From positions 1-64,000 of the forward strand of contig JAVBTR010000054.1 in NCBI GenBank assembly GCA_031556065.1: DNA of 64,000 nt, read 5' to 3'. Origin of the DNA: JAVBTR01 sp031556065 (GTDB lineage Bacteria > Bacillota > Clostridia > Christensenellales > Aristaeellaceae). Below are positions 37,161 through 45,428 of the stretch, piece by piece (within the stretch, counting starts at the first letter, position 1; each line of letters begins with the position of its first letter). The position numbers and the translations under genes are program-made. The notes below the pieces were generated by a model. That model made no database searches. It saw only the letters and a program-made list of their open reading frames with translations, and had not been told where the DNA came from.

Positions 37161-37164
37161 AACA

Positions 37165-37190
37165 TGGCTCCCCAGGTAGGGCTCGAACCC
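37165..37190 (-). other. 3' fragment of tRNA-Asn, probable attachment-site remnant
   Basis: On the minus strand the T-loop, 3' T-stem, 3' acceptor strand and CCA of a tRNA are present (GGGTTCGAGCCCTACC then TGGGGAGCCA). They match the 3' end of a bacterial tRNA-Asn whose 5' acceptor would be TCCCCAG. The 5' T-stem base pairing fails at the junction and no D-arm or anticodon arm follows, so this is a fragment. Elements that integrate at tRNA 3' ends leave exactly this. The intact copy is not in the window. Confidence 0.75.
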
Positions 37191-37226
37191 AGCTTGATTA
37201 TCCCAGAATCGGTCGATTCCGATACG

Positions 37227-38141
37227 TTAGCCTTGCTTTTTACCAATATACTCCTCCATCTTAAACATAGTACCCAAAGATAACAAATATTGCTCTACTA
37301 TTTTGACAACGGCTTCTTTTCCCAAGCCATTTATGACTTGAGCTAGCTGTTCTCCTTCCCAAGTCAAGCAGTATTGACCCAATTGAAAAACAGCTTCGTT
37401 TTGGGGAACAAAATGCACTACCGATCCCTCTTTTGGATAATACATTAATGTAGTTCCTGTAGTCCGTTCTGGAACTCTTTGAAGCAATCCTAAATTCTCT
37501 AAGCTGTTAAGCTCGCCATTATTCATTGTAAGATCCATTGCCAATTGTTTATAATCAGTAAATCCAGCTTCAGATAACCAAGTTTCCACTTTCCTCATAA
37601 AATCGAAACTATCTGTATAGAATCCCGATGGAAGCAAAACAACATCTGTATTATAGGCATAGTTAAAAAGCTTGCGTGGTTTAAAAATATAGCAACATAG
37701 AGTTTGAAAAGACTTTGCACTGCTTGCATCCATAACAGATATAATATGCATTAATTTTCTGCTTATAGATCCAGGTTTATTGAACTCTCCAGCTAGCATT
37801 CTCGCCCAAAGAATTTGCATACTTTTGCTTGAGGTTTTCTCTGCCTTGTCAAAGAAAAAATGTAACCAATCATCATCTATTGCGCTATTTTCATCTTTTG
37901 CATTGAACCTTTCCTTTGCTTGTTCGTAAACTGCCTTTGCATTGCCATACTCTCTTGCTAATTTTCGTGAGTTGTACATTAAGGATGCTTTCTCTTTAGG
38001 TGTAAGGCTTTTATGCTCGTTTATCATGTTAATCAAATGATTTCTAGCTTCTTCTTTAGGGGCATAAAGCCAAGAAAATACGCTACCAGCTTTATTTAGC
38101 GCCTTTTCGGAAACATCTGCCCATTTCTCAATATCAGTCAT
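37227..38141 (-). CDS. DUF2806 family protein
   Basis: A 304-residue soluble protein whose centre matches the DUF2806 pattern: DDDWLHFFFDKAEKTSSKSM then QILWARMLAGEFNKPGSISR and a segment on SFQTLCCY. The family is common in mobile and phage-linked DNA and has no assigned function. Its last codon is 37 nt from the tRNA fragment, so it is the outermost gene of the accessory region. The ATG at 38141 follows AAAGG by 10 nt; a GTG at 38162 is less likely. Confidence 0.7.
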   Translation of the reverse strand: MTDIEKWADVSEKALNKAGSVFSWLYAPKEEARNHLINMINEHKSLTPKEKASLMYNSRKLAREYGNAKAVYEQAKERFNAKDENSAIDDDWLHFFFDKAEKTSSKSMQILWARMLAGEFNKPGSISRKLMHIISVMDASSAKSFQTLCCYIFKPRKLFNYAYNTDVVLLPSGFYTDSFDFMRKVETWLSEAGFTDYKQLAMDLTMNNGELNSLENLGLLQRVPERTTGTTLMYYPKEGSVVHFVPQNEAVFQLGQYCLTWEGEQLAQVINGLGKEAVVKIVEQYLLSLGTMFKMEEYIGKKQG

Positions 38142-38162
38142 AAATCTATTGCCTTTCTGCAC

Positions 38163-38559
38163 ATTAATCAGTTTTATACATACCCATATTAATCTTTACA
38201 CGAAAGATTATACCATACCCAATGAATAGTGAAAAGGAATCTTTACATTTCTTACACCGCCCACATGTGCAAAGTAACCACAATCGTTTACTGCGATATC
38301 ACCTTTTCATTTGATGTTATATTGTTGGTGGGGAAATGTAAGCAATGTAGTGGTTTTGCTATGCAGTTAATAAAGTCCGAATAGTATAAGCTTCTGTAAG
38401 TCATTTCGTCTCGCATCCTACACAATCGGAGGAGGAAAGACTACCAGGCCTTGTTTGAATCGTATCCCATCACATCATCAATACAGCTTAATAGCTTGTC
38501 AATGCGCTTTGCATCCCTTATAGTATCAAATTATAACTAAGGATACGGAGGATGCCGCA
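38163..38559. other. Non-coding stretch with a leftward promoter
   Basis: On the minus strand TTTCAC (38234-38229), 16 nt, TATAAT (38212-38207) with TGG before the -10 makes a good promoter for the DUF2806 gene. AATCTTTACA occurs twice (38191 and 38238). No coding region or tRNA is seen in the rest; the integrase ribosome binding site GGAGG lies at its right end. Confidence 0.55.
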
Positions 38560-39522
38560 ATGACTTATTTCGAGGATCAAATTCAGAGCTATCTTTTATT
38601 CTGTGAGAAGCAAAAAAACCTGTCACACAACAGCATACGCGCATACAAAATTGATATGCAGCAGTTCATCGACTTTATCAAAGGCTACTCGTCGGATGTC
38701 AATACCATTAGAGATATTAACAAGTTCCTTCTCAAAGACTACATAAAAAGTTTACTTCTCGCCTACAAGCCTAAGACCTGCAAGCGAAAGATTGCATGCA
38801 TTAAGGCTTTCTTTAATCATTTGGAGTTCGAAGATATTATAGATATTAACCCTATGCGTAAAATACGAACGCAGATAAGAGAGCCGCAACAGCTTCCGAA
38901 AACATTGAAATACAAAGAGGTGCAAGCATTGTTTCAGTTTCTATACCGCAAGTTGCAAGAAGAAAAGCACTCCTTGTTCTCCCGTTTTAACCTTTTAAAG
39001 CATATAGCCGCACTGGAGCTTTTATTTGCAACTGGCATGAGAGTCGGTGAACTTTGTCACTTGTCCGACGATTCAATTGATTTTGACCAATCCCTCATTC
39101 GCGTGTTAGGTAAAGGCGATAAGGAACGGATCGTTTACATTACTTCTCCTGACGTGCTTCAAATAATAAAGGCTTACATAAAGCTTCGAAACCAGATATG
39201 CCCCAATGCATCATTGCTATTTATAAACTGGAATAAGAAAAGGCTGAAGGAAGATTCAATTCGAAGGCTATTAAAGACACTTGCACGACGGCTCTTTGCA
39301 GGGAAAAGGATTACTCCTCATATGTTTAGACATACTTTTGCATCACTGCTTCTCGAAGCTGGAATGGGCATTAAGCATATTCAAGAGCTACTTGGCCACA
39401 GTTCTATCAGCACAACACAAATATACCTTCATTTATCCAACGCGGCTATAAAGGCGGCGCTGGCGATTAAGCATCCACGTCTCAGACCCGACTTTATGAT
39501 ACCCATCTCCTGTACTATGTGA
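38560..39522 (+). CDS. XerC/D-like tyrosine recombinase
   Basis: A 320-residue tyrosine recombinase with a SAM-like N-terminal core-binding domain (1-105) and a catalytic domain. Catalytic residues are Arg161 (FATGMRVGEL), Lys185 (LGKGDKER), His254 and Arg257 (TPHMFRHTFASLLLEAG), His280 (LLGHSSIS) and Tyr289 (STTQIYLH). It is short, like XerC/XerD and cassette recombinases, and lacks the arm-binding domain of phage integrases. GGAGG lies 8 nt before the ATG. Its stop codon overlaps the first of three dif-like palindromes, making it the likely enzyme acting on them. Confidence 0.92.
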   Translation: MTYFEDQIQSYLLFCEKQKNLSHNSIRAYKIDMQQFIDFIKGYSSDVNTIRDINKFLLKDYIKSLLLAYKPKTCKRKIACIKAFFNHLEFEDIIDINPMRKIRTQIREPQQLPKTLKYKEVQALFQFLYRKLQEEKHSLFSRFNLLKHIAALELLFATGMRVGELCHLSDDSIDFDQSLIRVLGKGDKERIVYITSPDVLQIIKAYIKLRNQICPNASLLFINWNKKRLKEDSIRRLLKTLARRLFAGKRITPHMFRHTFASLLLEAGMGIKHIQELLGHSSISTTQIYLHLSNAAIKAALAIKHPRLRPDFMIPISCTM

Positions 39523-39537
39523 TAATTTACAATTATC
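39521..39537 (+). repeat. dif-like palindrome, site 1
   Basis: GATAAT-TTACA-ATTATC, two 6-bp inverted arms around a 5-nt spacer, overlapping the recombinase stop codon. E. coli and Bacillus dif cores have a comparable CATAAT/ATTATG layout. See sites at 39628-39644 and 43768-43784. Confidence 0.6.
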
Positions 39538-39601
39538 TGTCTTTGGTTATTATACCATCATTTTCTTACATTGTCACAACCTATTCTCGTAGTAGCATTT
39601 T
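39521..39601 (+). repeat. 81-bp direct repeat, left copy
   Basis: It begins with dif-like site 1 and aligns without gaps to 43768-43848 at 57 of 81 positions by eye. The minus strand carries GTGACA, 18 nt, TATAAT, a leftward promoter. It covers the 3' end of the CxxCxxCC gene. Confidence 0.65.
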
Positions 39602-40136
39602 CCCCCCCTAGCTTCGCATCGCCACTTGATAATATACGATTATCAGATGCCTGCGACGATTTTATAGGAAGATAGCATATAAATGAAAAATGGCTTCGCA
39701 TTGGTTCAATAAATTCAGGATTGCTTTCAATTATTTGCAAAATATGATCGAAAAAACTAGAGCCAAGGATCCTCATAATCTTTTCCGAGGAATCTTCAAT
39801 AAAGGGGCAGACATTTGAATAGGCAACTGCGACTTTGCCTTCCATTCGGACAACATATAGCGGCCAGATTGCACATTTGAAAGGTTTGAACGAGGATAGC
39901 CTACAACCTACAGATGATAGGAATGGACACTTGTAATCCGACGCGCTTATGCGTTCGAGGCGGGGATACCATAATTCTTTTTGAACAATAAAAGTGATAT
40001 CTTGTTCTAATTCCGGTGGGATTGCGTCTCGCTCGTTCTTACTAAAGAAGGGTGCATCCCAAATGTCATTATCATCATATTGACAACAAATTTGACATTG
40101 ACGGCAATTTTCAGCTGTAATTAACTTTTTTAACAT
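39558..40136 (-). CDS. CxxCxxCC (YkgJ/FliB-like) metal-binding protein
   Basis: A 192-residue protein. Cys11, Cys14, Cys17 and Cys18 (CRQCQICC) plus Cys70, Cys78 and Cys88 (YKCPFL, GCRLSSFKPFKCAIWPLYV) match the YkgJ/UPF0153 family, thought to chelate zinc or an iron-sulfur cluster; FliB lysine methylases share the motif. The last 35 or so residues are encoded by the inverted and direct repeats, so the natural C-terminus may have been replaced by recombination. A GAGG site is 7 nt before the ATG. It is divergent from the ATPase gene, 41 nt away. Confidence 0.75.
   Translation of the reverse strand: MLKKLITAENCRQCQICCQYDDNDIWDAPFFSKNERDAIPPELEQDITFIVQKELWYPRLERISASDYKCPFLSSVGCRLSSFKPFKCAIWPLYVVRMEGKVAVAYSNVCPFIEDSSEKIMRILGSSFFDHILQIIESNPEFIEPMRSHFSFICYLPIKSSQASDNRILSSGDAKLGGENATTRIGCDNVRK
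39628..39659 (-). repeat. 32-bp inverted repeat, left copy, with dif-like site 2
   Basis: Its reverse complement matches 43753-43784 at 31 of 32 positions. It contains GATAAT-ATACG-ATTATC (39628-39644), whose spacer is the exact reverse complement of that of site 3. It lies inside the 3' end of the CxxCxxCC gene. Confidence 0.8.
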
Positions 40137-40177
40137 ATTTAGCCTCGCTTTACTATTCTTTTTTGGGGGGAGAGAGT

Positions 40178-42667
40178 GTGTTTTTTGCTAATCAAGAAGA
40201 AGTTTTAGAAAGTATTCAAGCGTTCATTACGGAAACGTCGAATAACTTTATACTTCTAAGAGGCGCCCCCGGTAGCGGGAAAACATTTGTATTACATGAA
40301 GCAATTGAGCGATTGAGTAGCGAAACCATTAACTGTGTCATGTTTTCTGGAGATTCTTTTTGCAGAAATAGAGACTATTACTATTTCTATGATGGCATCA
40401 ACAAGGCTTTTATTGCGAATAAAAACAAGGTATCAAAAAATATTTTAGGGAAGAGTGTCAAAAAAAATGTAATTCAAGCCAGTAAAATGGTTCCTATTGC
40501 AGGCAATGTGATTTCCTCAATTTTAGAAGATATTCTAGGAGCAAAAAAATCACACAATATTTTACTAAACTCTGTGTTCAACTCTCAAGAGCTTGAAATC
40601 CTTTTTCAACTGGAATATCTTTGTAATAGATTCAAAAAAACTATTTTCTTTTTTGACGATCTTCATTATGCAGACAATAAATCACTTCAGTTCATTTATC
40701 TGCTTCTTACACAAATCTCAAAGCTAAAAAACATATTGCCCAGCATTTATATCGTTGGAGTCACCTCTGTTTCCCAGAATATTGAAGAAGAAGCGATTGA
40801 ACAGATTTTGAGATTTGCACATGATTATACCTTTCACCTCAAGTATATTAATCGAGAGGATTATGCAAGTGCCCTTAAGGCTTTAGGGCTGAAAAAAACC
40901 CTTAATACTGAAATGCATGAAACACTATACTCAATAACGGATGGGCATTTGCAACTGATTGCGGACATAGTAAATATGTGTAATGAAAATGAAGAAGTGG
41001 CCGAAAAGGATTACTGGGAAAGTCATGATTGGAGTTCAACGATCCGAAGTAGAATTCTTCAACTGGCACATGACGGTGAGATCATTGACGAAACCCTGAA
41101 ATATGCGTCATTATTTGGGAACACTTTTCTTTATTACGAACTCGAGTTGGTTCTGGGGAAAACCGAGGGCGAAATACGACGAATAATAGATAACGCGCGG
41201 AATCTAAATCTTGTCCAAGAACACATGAGAATTGGAGCACGATTTGTCCACGATATTATTCGCAAATCATTTAGATCAGAAATAACAGAAAAGAATGCGA
41301 GTTACTTTTCTAATTATGCTAAGTGTTTACAGATAATCCACCCCAATTATTACGCCGAGCGAGCAGAGAGTTTATTTATTGCTGGGGAATATGCCGCCTC
41401 CGTTGAAATATGGGGATTATTCTTTCTACAACAAATCAGGAATCGTTCTACAAGTATAGCTCAACATCATCAAATACAAGATTACATGTCTCATGAGTAT
41501 TCGGAGTTTCTGGATTTAATGGGGAAAGCCTATCAGTGCTTGTTAGGTGAAGATTATCAAGCAGCAAAAGAAATTATCGATTCGATAGAAGAATTAGTGC
41601 CAGTTCGGTTTCGGGCCGAAAAATGCTACCTTTTTGCCTTGATATGCAGCAAATGGCTTGATCGAAGAATGAGAGAAGAAGCCGAAGATGCTTTGTATAT
41701 AATGCTCCAAGAACCGACCATCATACAAGAAGCAGAACTTTGGGAAAGGCTCGCATCTACGGCCTTAGTCGCATCAATTCATAATAATAATACAACTAGA
41801 GCTAAAGAGATAGAAAAGCAACTATACCTTAACCTTGGGGAACGCATTGCATTCGACAGTTCCGCGGAGAAAACGCTTAATGTTTTGCGTCGGAAATCCT
41901 CATGCCTTCATCCGCCAGCATTCGCGGCACTAAATGTCAAGAAGAGTCTGGATTTCTTTGGCCCTCCTCCTGATTCAGATATTATTGCAGCTCCAAGATA
42001 TCATAATGAATATTATATGGCTTTGTGTAATTATGTAGCAACTACTCTGATGGCGGGCAAATTCGATGAAAGTGCAAAAGGGGCAAAGGTTTTTCTGTCT
42101 TTCATCAGAAGGCAAAGCAATGTGCAGTTTCCAAGGATCGAGATGCCACTTAACAACTGCGTGATTGCACTTTATTTGGCTAATGAAGCTTCAGCCGAGG
42201 AGTCAGTAATTGAACTCATGAATATACTGGAAACAATTCGTGCTGAAGTAACAACGAGCATAGTTATTAACGTCAATCTTGCAATTTTAAAAACCCTTTG
42301 TGGGGATGTCCTTAATGGTCAAAAACTGCTTCAGCGACAGAAAGAGGTTTTGGATGATTATCAAAATGTAGAATTCTACTATTCGTTCCTGGTGAAAAGC
42401 AACCTTGCGGTGCTTGATTACATTCTGGGAAGAAGATATGAAGCCCAAAAACTCACCATAGAGCTTGCAGAAGGCGATCGTATCAAAGAAGAACTTTACT
42501 TTTTAAAGCGAAACGATGCTTTGCAACAAGTGTTTAACGAAGCCGAACCAAATGCCTTGCATCCTTGGCTTGATACCCTCCTATTATCAAGAGGTGTCGA
42601 TAGTTGCTGGAATTATTATGGGCGCAAACTTTTATTTGGAGAGTTAGAATTCTGGAGTGAGTCTTAA
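40178..42667 (+). CDS. STAND-like AAA ATPase with helical repeat tail
   Basis: An 829-residue protein. Walker A is at residues 29-36 (GAPGSGKT), Walker B near 155-161 (IFFFDDLHYAD), in an AAA_16-like module reaching about residue 250, followed by a winged-helix-like part. The C-terminal 450 residues are alpha-helical and TPR-like without exact repeats. This design fits STAND sensors, which bind a trigger through the tail. The frame opens at a TTG (40163), but the GTG at 40178 is better spaced from GGGGGGAGA. It overlaps the end of the convergent ATP-grasp gene by 4 nt. A role in defence is inferred from context only. Confidence 0.75.
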   Translation: MFFANQEEVLESIQAFITETSNNFILLRGAPGSGKTFVLHEAIERLSSETINCVMFSGDSFCRNRDYYYFYDGINKAFIANKNKVSKNILGKSVKKNVIQASKMVPIAGNVISSILEDILGAKKSHNILLNSVFNSQELEILFQLEYLCNRFKKTIFFFDDLHYADNKSLQFIYLLLTQISKLKNILPSIYIVGVTSVSQNIEEEAIEQILRFAHDYTFHLKYINREDYASALKALGLKKTLNTEMHETLYSITDGHLQLIADIVNMCNENEEVAEKDYWESHDWSSTIRSRILQLAHDGEIIDETLKYASLFGNTFLYYELELVLGKTEGEIRRIIDNARNLNLVQEHMRIGARFVHDIIRKSFRSEITEKNASYFSNYAKCLQIIHPNYYAERAESLFIAGEYAASVEIWGLFFLQQIRNRSTSIAQHHQIQDYMSHEYSEFLDLMGKAYQCLLGEDYQAAKEIIDSIEELVPVRFRAEKCYLFALICSKWLDRRMREEAEDALYIMLQEPTIIQEAELWERLASTALVASIHNNNTTRAKEIEKQLYLNLGERIAFDSSAEKTLNVLRRKSSCLHPPAFAALNVKKSLDFFGPPPDSDIIAAPRYHNEYYMALCNYVATTLMAGKFDESAKGAKVFLSFIRRQSNVQFPRIEMPLNNCVIALYLANEASAEESVIELMNILETIRAEVTTSIVINVNLAILKTLCGDVLNGQKLLQRQKEVLDDYQNVEFYYSFLVKSNLAVLDYILGRRYEAQKLTIELAEGDRIKEELYFLKRNDALQQVFNEAEPNALHPWLDTLLLSRGVDSCWNYYGRKLLFGELEFWSES

Positions 42668-43725
42668 GTGGCGATGAGCTGTGAAAGCTGGCAGACTACC
42701 ATCTGCTCATAGGAGAAACCTAGACTTTCAAAAACATAGCTGTAAGATGTTTGCGATGTTATATGTGGACTTGTGCATACGTCTGTTATAAAAGGTTGAC
42801 CCTCTCGATTTACCCGACAATCAATTCTTCCAAATCCTTGAATGCCCAGAAGCGAGTAGGCTTGCTTTGCCATTGTAACAAGTTCCCTACTTAACGCTTT
42901 ATCGATATCATTAAAGTTATAAAAATCATAATCATCTTTTGATCTAATATCATAAGAGAGTATCTGATCGCCAAGCATCGTATTACCCTGCCGAGCAATC
43001 CCTACCGGAAACGCGGAAAGGATAGAGACATTGTCGAGACAAATAATTGGAATTTCGACCTCATATCCACTAATAAACTCCTCCACAATCACAGCTTGTT
43101 TAAACTTGCGCGCTATATGTTCGATTTTTTCTTGGAACTTTGAATCATAATATCCAATATTCTCCTCACCAATTCCGATGCTTGATGATTCATAGTTTGG
43201 TTTTACTATTATCCTGTTTACAAAGCCGTTTGGTGAATCACCCAGCCACCCTTTTTGAAAATCATACAGCCAGCTTTGGGGTGTTGGTAAATTACCTGCC
43301 GCAAGAATCTTGCTTGATCTATATTTGTCACGACATAGACTAACAACATATGCATTTGAACCTGTACGCTGAATCTCCAACAGATCGCAAAAAGCTGGAA
43401 TTAATGATTTGCGACCGATTGCAGTACCATTCTGAGCAAGGTTGATCACTGCTTGCTTTTTTTCTTGTTCACCCTGAGAAAGTATATGTCGAATAAAATC
43501 TATTTCATCGCTAAATAGCATTACATCATATCCATTCATCAAAAGTGCATTATATATTCTTTCTGCTTCATCTTGGTTCAAAAATTCTGAGGAGATTGAG
43601 AAGTCATTGTAATCTGTGGCAATCCTCGTTTGATAATCAATATTCACCACAAAACAAATATTATAATCATGTGCTATAGCCTTTGAACGCGCTATATGTG
43701 TTCTTAGCTCCTTCAGTAATTGCAT
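42664..43725 (-). CDS. ATP-grasp ligase-like protein (D-Ala-D-Ala ligase fold)
   Basis: A 353-residue protein with the ATP-grasp layout: RIIVKPNYESSSIGIG glycine-rich loop (about 171-186), VEEFISGYEVEIPII (214-228) and QGFGRIDCRVNREGQPFITD with Asp302. The usual metal-binding end (E-x-N-T-x-P-G) reads DVCTSPHIT, with Asp315 for Glu and Cys317 for Asn and no PG, so catalysis may be altered. Product and substrate are unknown; it is too divergent for a cell-wall Ddl. GAGGT is 6 nt before the ATG, and its leader contains the 32-bp repeat and dif-like site 3. Confidence 0.75.
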   Translation of the reverse strand: MQLLKELRTHIARSKAIAHDYNICFVVNIDYQTRIATDYNDFSISSEFLNQDEAERIYNALLMNGYDVMLFSDEIDFIRHILSQGEQEKKQAVINLAQNGTAIGRKSLIPAFCDLLEIQRTGSNAYVVSLCRDKYRSSKILAAGNLPTPQSWLYDFQKGWLGDSPNGFVNRIIVKPNYESSSIGIGEENIGYYDSKFQEKIEHIARKFKQAVIVEEFISGYEVEIPIICLDNVSILSAFPVGIARQGNTMLGDQILSYDIRSKDDYDFYNFNDIDKALSRELVTMAKQAYSLLGIQGFGRIDCRVNREGQPFITDVCTSPHITSQTSYSYVFESLGFSYEQMVVCQLSQLIAT

Positions 43726-43752
43726 GCTTCTACCTCATAAACTAAAGTGTTT

Positions 43753-43784
43753 TCGTCACAGGCATCTGATAATCGTATATTATC
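43753..43784 (+). repeat. 32-bp inverted repeat, right copy, with dif-like site 3
   Basis: Matches the reverse complement of 39628-39659 at 31 of 32 positions. It ends in GATAAT-CGTAT-ATTATC (43768-43784). It sits in the 5' leader of the ATP-grasp gene, 28 nt before its start codon. Confidence 0.8.
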
Positions 43785-43848
43785 TGTCCATTGCCATTAT
43801 ATCACTATTTACTTGTTGTGTCACCAACTATTCTTTTAGTATAATTTT
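43768..43848 (+). repeat. 81-bp direct repeat, right copy
   Basis: Starts with dif-like site 3 and aligns without gaps to 39521-39601. It carries the promoter of the ATP-grasp gene on the minus strand. Confidence 0.65.
43796..43824 (-). promoter_or_regulatory. Promoter of the ATP-grasp gene inside the direct repeat
   Basis: On the minus strand GTGACA (43824-43819), 17 nt, TATAAT (43801-43796). Transcription runs leftward through site 3 into the gene. The stretch 43849-44073 to its right shows no gene or clear structure. Confidence 0.7.
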
Positions 43849-44073
43849 GCTTTTAGGCATTCTTTCTATACCATATTGTATTTTGGGCTAAATGCAGTTC
43901 GAAGCATCAATATATTTCTTACTGAATACCAAAACAGCCTATTAAACAACACAGTAGTCAATTGCGCCTGCATTTTTCATGCTTTGCCGCTCCGCGCTTA
44001 ACAGCTCCCTACCAAGGTACAAGGATGGAAATGATAGTAAATAAAATGAAAAAAAGGATTCCTGTGTTTTGAA

Positions 44074-44102
44074 TTGAGTTCTAAAGAGAATTGTGTTAAT
44101 AT
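44074..44102 (+). promoter_or_regulatory. Promoter of the ABC-3C operon
   Basis: TTGAGT (44074-44079), 17 nt, TAATAT (44097-44102), about 70 nt before the first start codon. Confidence 0.6.
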
Positions 44103-44171
44103 ACTACATAGAATCCCTCTTTGGCTCCATATATCTATCCTGATTCACCAATAATATGCAAAGAAGGTGAA

Positions 44172-45428
44172 ATGGTGGCTGTTCCGAAAAAGCGAACGGA
44201 TGCTACATCTGCAGATTCAATTCAATTAGGCTTCGAATATCAGTACCTTTACTTTATTGTGAAATTACTAGAGCTAATACCAAATCAAGAGGTAGGCTAT
44301 GAAGCATTAGATGATATTCATGTTGTTTCCTGTTCAGAAGGAAAAACGTATTTCGTCCAACTAAAGCATACAATTGAAAGGGATGTCGTGGGGAATCAGG
44401 CTAATTTAACAAGGCTTTCTGATGAGTTATGGAAGACTCTATCCAATTGGAGCAGATTAATCACCGATAAGATTGAAGGCCGGCAAAAAATAGCGACTCA
44501 GAAATCTTTTTTGCAAAAAGCTGCCTTTGAACTTGTTCTTAATCGTAAGATTGACAACAATTTAGTAATTATAAATATTGGAAAGCTGCAAGAAGGTGTA
44601 ATATCAACATCTCAACTTGTGAGTTTTTTTCAGGATCTACGTAGCAAAACAAAGGACACTAAGTTAGCAGGATATATTGAGCATGTTATTAGTCTTGATA
44701 TTTCGGTTTTTTCTCTATTCATGGAAAAGATAGCCTTCAGAAATACTCCTGATATACTCTTCGACAGTATTCGCGAAGGAATCCGTGGAAAAATGATTAA
44801 TGACGAGTATGTAAACGAGGTTTTAGGAGCTTTATATTTACAGTTAAAAGAAGACTTCTTTAGCAAAGTGCAAAATGGTAAACACCAAGTAATTACTTAT
44901 TCGGAATGGATCAAAAAGTATCAGAGTGTCTTCAACACAAGCAGAACGACACTTCTCCCCTTGCGAATATACGAACCCGCATTGCCACAGCATCTTGACG
45001 AACAACCTTTCGTCAAGGAGTTAATCGAAATTGGTGCACTTGACCAAGATGAAAATGGTCTTGCAGAAATTGCAGAACTAACAAGGCTCTACCTGCATAT
45101 ACGTTTGCAATTAGAAAGTTGGCACAACGAAGGAAGACTAACAAATGTAGCGCTTCATCAATTTCATTCAGAAGCCGCTCATTGCTGGAAGCGTATTCAT
45201 CAAGCACAGCATAGATCAACTAAAGAGACACCGGATAAAGATATTGAAAACGCCCTAAGTTGTTTTGATGTCGTAATGAATGAAAAGCTGACTCTTTTGT
45301 CTACAGAGTTAGGCGTACCTCTATCAAATGGGGAATTTGTAAATCTAGCAAATGATGAGGTAATTGGTTGGAAATATTCGTGGAAGGGAAGATATTATAA
45401 GAATGCAGATCAACACACTGAGAAATAA
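44172..45428 (+). CDS. ABC-3C effector with Cap4-like (PD-D/ExK) nuclease domain
   Basis: A 418-residue protein. The N-terminal domain has a GFEYQYLYFIVKLLE helix, then Glu44, Asp47/Asp48 and the Gln63-Leu-Lys65 strand (YFVQLKHT), a PD-(D/E)xK-type nuclease pattern seen in DUF4297/Cap4-like effectors. The C-terminal half is helical and probably binds the partner proteins. In the ABC three-component defence systems the first gene is such an effector, followed by a middle component and an unusual ABC ATPase, exactly as here. AAGAAGGTGAA precedes the ATG. The next gene overlaps it by 26 nt. Confidence 0.8.
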   Translation: MVAVPKKRTDATSADSIQLGFEYQYLYFIVKLLELIPNQEVGYEALDDIHVVSCSEGKTYFVQLKHTIERDVVGNQANLTRLSDELWKTLSNWSRLITDKIEGRQKIATQKSFLQKAAFELVLNRKIDNNLVIINIGKLQEGVISTSQLVSFFQDLRSKTKDTKLAGYIEHVISLDISVFSLFMEKIAFRNTPDILFDSIREGIRGKMINDEYVNEVLGALYLQLKEDFFSKVQNGKHQVITYSEWIKKYQSVFNTSRTTLLPLRIYEPALPQHLDEQPFVKELIEIGALDQDENGLAEIAELTRLYLHIRLQLESWHNEGRLTNVALHQFHSEAAHCWKRIHQAQHRSTKETPDKDIENALSCFDVVMNEKLTLLSTELGVPLSNGEFVNLANDEVIGWKYSWKGRYYKNADQHTEK

